Assembly: GCA_033063855.1 (NCBI GenBank)
Contig: CP093829.1
Location: forward strand, 14,663,537 to 14,727,536
Direction of reading: 5' to 3'
DNA: 64,000 bases
Source of the DNA: Smittia aterrima
Taxonomy: Eukaryota > Arthropoda > Insecta > Diptera > Chironomidae
The notes under the pieces are model-generated. The model was not told the origin of the DNA. It saw only the letters and a program-made list of their open reading frames with translations, and ran no database searches. Made by a program: the position numbers and the translations under genes. Below are positions 60,601 to 64,000 of this stretch, piece after piece; position 1 is the first letter of the stretch, and every line of letters starts with the position of its first letter.

Positions 60601-63600
60601 AACACTTAAGCAATTTCCACACGAAGTGCGGGATAAGCAGTCGTAAGATCTGATAATTTTGCGGCATGAAGCTTTCATGCACGACAAGCTTCACAAAATT
60701 ATCGACGAAAATCTAGTAAACATCTCAATCAAGTCGAAAAACAGAGAAAGAAATCGCGAAATTGCTACCACAGAAAACGAGATAATCCTTTCTAATCTAG
60801 AAGCAGTACACAGAAAGTCGTTTGCATAAAATATGTTAATGACAAAACATCGCTAAACGTATGGAATGTTAAAACTCTTTTCGAATTCGAGGGGGTTCAG
60901 ATCAGAAGAAGTTTTTCAATTTTGTCTAAAGAAGAATGTCGCTTAACGAGCTTTCGCATAAGTGACAAAGCAGAGACAAAGTCGAGAGAGACAAGGAGTG
61001 ATTATTTCTTCATCGTCGTTGTGACAAACTCACTTCAAGTAATTAATGGGATTTGTCGAGAGATTTTGCTTTTGCCAGGTTCCTCTTCATGATGAGAAAA
61101 AGAGAGACGAAATCTTCTGCTTTTTGATGTGGGTTGGGCGGGCGATTTTAACTCAATTTCTTTTCCATCTCGACGACAACGCGTTGTTCAATTTGAGATT
61201 CTGAAAAGCAGCACACGCTACCTTCAGAGATTATCTAATAGGTTCAGACGATTCCCAAGACGAAATCTGTTTCGATGGAATAAATTAAATTTTGCTAAAT
61301 GGACGGTTGACGTCGAGGTTGAAGGGTAGATCTGATTATGCTAAGTCGAGAGACGCTTAACTTTGTCCCGAATCTCGTTCCATCCAAAAAAACTCGATTC
61401 AGATTATGATAGCTTTAAAAAAAGTTTCTTCCGCTGTGACAGCTTTTTACGAATTCCAAGCATTAGCCATAAATTGGGATGCATCGTACGACCAAAATCG
61501 TACGACATTGCCATTGCAATAAAAAAATTGAAATTGCGAATTCTGCTCTCACATAATCGCTTCTCCTGAATTCTATTCACAAACACTTGCGGAACGTGAT
61601 GAACGTTCAACAGATTTTCATTTTAATGACATTTCCACGAATTAGTTGATGCTTGTGTCCTAATTGCGATTCTCCATTCAAATTATTTCAAACGGCGATT
61701 ATACTCGAGATTTCCGACTTTTTTACTCATAATTTCTCTCATTTACGAACAACCAAAGCAATCAATAAATCCGCTACTAAATGAGAATCGAGATATAAAT
61801 TTTTATTAAATGGACGGTCGGTGATTAAATGTGAGAATATAAATCAAACGACGATTTTCCTTCTGCGGCCTCGTTGTCAAATGATTCGACACGTTTATTT
61901 AACGAATCCATTTATTTCCATTGATAGCGCACCAAAGAGCGGAAAGCCATGGAAAAACAATGGAGCTCTGAATTGTCGAAGTACATCGCCTCCAGGACCA
62001 ATGGAGGCGATATTTTTCGGTCCACACGTAAGTGGATCTGCGAAATGCGGAGGCGGCTCGAGTTCGCGTCTCGCGCATTCCCGACAAATTCATCGTGAAA
62101 TTTGTGCCTTGTTGTTGGGTGCGTTAGAGTCGCTGAAGATGAATCTATTTGAGTTTTGCACGGTGCTTCCAGCACAATGGGCAACGCTTACAGGCTCAAC
62201 GCAATCAGTTTCATCAGCGGAGACTGAACAGCGATTAAATAAGATTATAGATTCAGCAAAGGTGAGTTCTCAATTAAATTTATGGACACTTTTATCAAAT
62301 GAAAAACTCATGACAGGCTCTCGACATTGAGGATGATTTTGCTCAAAAAGCAAACTCTGATGTGGCGCAGCTTTGTGCTGAATGTATTCTCTATTGGCGT
62401 CGAACGCTCTCAACGGCAAATCAGATTTCTGTCCACGCACTTCTGGCAAAGAAACATCACATTCTGCGGGTGAAACGTTTCGCTGAAGGATTCTTCGTGA
62501 TTGATAACCCACGTCATCAAGCGACCGGCAGCTTGGATTCTAATTACCAGAACTACGGCAATATTTGTGAGATGGCCCGTCGTTCGAAATATCTCATTTC
62601 ATTGCCACCGCTACCAGTTCACTGCGTTCCATTAGGTAAGTGAACATCTGTTGAAACTCTCATGTTGAAGACGAAGAAAATCCATGAAGGACTTTCATCG
62701 CTACGAGTATTATTGATACTTATTTATTTACCAGATGGTGACGCAACATCATTGCCGTTAATCTTTGAAGATCGATATCAAGATAGCGCAGATACAATAC
62801 GACGACGGACGGGTAGTGATCCACACATTAGCAGTGGACAATGTACGAAAAATAAATCAACAAGTTTCATCAATAACAACGGAGTCACGACGAACGGAAC
62901 CAAAACTAAAGAATGCTCGTGCGGCATCAACAACAATTACACAATGGAGCCGTTACCAAAGCTCAACCCGTCTAATATGATTGGCGTAATGACGCCTCGC
63001 TTTGCTTTAGGCGGTGACATTCTTCAAGCGAGCTTAACGATCATCCCTGCAGCAGCTCAGAATGGTCTGCGGGGAAAAACACTGTCAAGACATTCGGTTG
63101 CGAATGTTCTTGAATCAGAAACACAGTGGGACGGCTTTCGAGAAGCTTTCGTCTCGGGAAATGTTGGAGCAACACTCCCCACACGTCACAGTAAATCACT
63201 CGACCAACTCGAAACACAAGAAAATCACATCGTAAATTCATTACCGCGTCAGAATACATTGACTCATCAAGAGAATAATTTGATTGTAAAGCCACAGGGA
63301 CCGACGCTCACGTATTATCAGCCGCTACAACATCACTCGAAGAAAAACGCGACCGCTGAAGATTTGTTAAAAAACATTACAGAATTTAAGGAGAAATATA
63401 AGAATCCCGTCGACTCCTCAAAAACTCTTGCGCAATTAACGAACGACGTTCATCCGAATAAACTTGTGAATGGAGTCTTGAATCATCAGCAACAGCCAAC
63501 AACAACGACTGTCTTCCCTAAGCAAATTCATCTAAATGCAAACAGCGTATTGACGTTAAATCGGGTCACACAAAGTTCGAATAGTCCCAAAACAGATTAC

Positions 63601-64000
63601 GTGCACGAGCTGAAACAGAATAATAACAATCAGAAGTCTGGCGTTGGAAATAATCAGCATTCGTGTTACTACAATTCGCTTCCGAAACATGCAGGGATGG
63701 GAATTCCACCGAGAAATTCATTTCCGCCTATTCGTGGCAAGAAGGGAAAGTCAAGCTCAAAGTCAACGAAAGGAGGCAATAAAGGGAATTTAAATACGAT
63801 TCCCCGGAGCAATTCATCGCAAGCCTTGCGACAGAATGGGAAATCTTCTACGACCCGCGCTAATGATTTGAAGAAGGTAAATGGAAATTATGGAAATGAA
63901 TCGAGCAGTTCAACCGATCAGAGCACAACAATCACACCAAAGAGACGAAGCAAAAAACTTTTGTCAAGTCGAAGTGTCCCTTTTAAATTGGAGCTATTGG
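54678..64000 (+). CDS. FAM135: FAM135-family protein, N-terminal half (runs off the window)
   Basis: Six exons so far (54678-54751, 57898-58106, 59257-59557, 61928-62261, 62317-62635, 62735 to beyond 64000) are all in phase, giving 834 residues. The family opening is unmistakable: VELYKFYNVDLFQRG (11-25), then FQILYRNEE (72-80), SSRTLQLNFHPARGLHYHLP and VLFDYFHLA (about 145-175), HHILRVKRFAEGFF (353-366), LPPLPVHC and LPLIFEDRYQD (about 402-425). This is the conserved FAM135 N-terminal domain. From about 430 the last visible exon is a long Ser/Asn/Gln/Lys-rich, probably disordered stretch. In this family a lipase-like alpha/beta-hydrolase domain lies at the C-terminus; it must be outside the window, so catalytic residues cannot be checked. 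The cellular role of FAM135 is poorly known. The 3.1 kb first intron and 2.4 kb third intron carry no recognised gene. Confidence 0.93.
54752..57897. other. FAM135 intron 1
   Basis: AT-rich and without a supported exon. A frame at 55176-55538 (minus, 120 codons, Lys/Arg-rich) lacks splice or family support. A TATC/GATA-rich palindromic patch (tgatatgcgatatcga) lies near 57432. Confidence 0.4.
59558..61927. other. FAM135 intron 3
   Basis: No exon recognised. It holds two identical 9-base copies of TCGTACGAC at 61484-61492 and 61498-61506, separated by CAAAA. Confidence 0.45.
61484..61506. repeat. Direct repeat of TCGTACGAC, 14-base period
   Basis: Two perfect copies, each containing the palindrome TCGTACGA, start 14 bases apart. 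Two half-sites on roughly the same helix face are typical of a factor-binding site, but no factor is recognised. Confidence 0.5.

Overview
The window reads as nuclear DNA of an insect, most likely a lower (nematoceran) dipteran such as a midge. It is AT-rich, its genes are split by GT-AG introns that are often only about 55-75 bases long, and its proteins match animal families with an insect flavour. I could not test the species. There is no sign of rRNA, tRNA, CRISPR or an intact transposon. All gene models below were spliced by eye and checked for reading-phase continuity.

Layout from left to right. At 1.0-4.0 kb (minus) lies a small acidic protein with a dual-acylation N-terminus. At 5.8-6.6 kb (minus) is an unrecognised 255-residue protein with a four-cysteine knuckle. 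From 8.9 to 18.4 kb (minus) runs a five-exon TMEM200-type membrane protein; its third intron carries a complete gene on the opposite strand for a CIMIP2/FAM166 ciliary microtubule inner protein. At 22.8-28.2 kb (plus) is full-length IFT172, with a perfect RFX X-box just upstream. It ends tail to tail, with overlapping poly(A) signals, against RPRD1 (28.3-29.6 kb, minus), an RNA polymerase II CTD-binding factor.

From 31.5 to 50.8 kb (plus) is a secreted-protein region. An upstream signal-peptide exon set starts at 31.5 kb, and a second signal-peptide exon with its own TATA box at 46.5 kb leads into a mannose-type C-type lectin that ends at 50.8 kb. Two minus-strand genes lie between: a CFAP73/CCDC42-type axonemal coiled-coil protein (36.9-38.2 kb) and a short secreted leucine-rich-repeat protein (39.9-40.8 kb). 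If the two signal-peptide starts are alternative promoters of one lectin gene, both are nested in it. From 54.7 kb to the right edge runs FAM135 (plus), which continues past the window.

The recurring theme is cilia: IFT172, a CIMIP2-type protein and a CFAP73/CCDC42-type protein lie within about 24 kb, and X-box-like motifs precede IFT172, the CFAP73-like gene and, with one mismatch, the unrecognised cysteine-knuckle gene. In flies such genes would serve chordotonal sensory neurons and/or the sperm tail. Whether the grouping is more than chance needs a genome-wide test.
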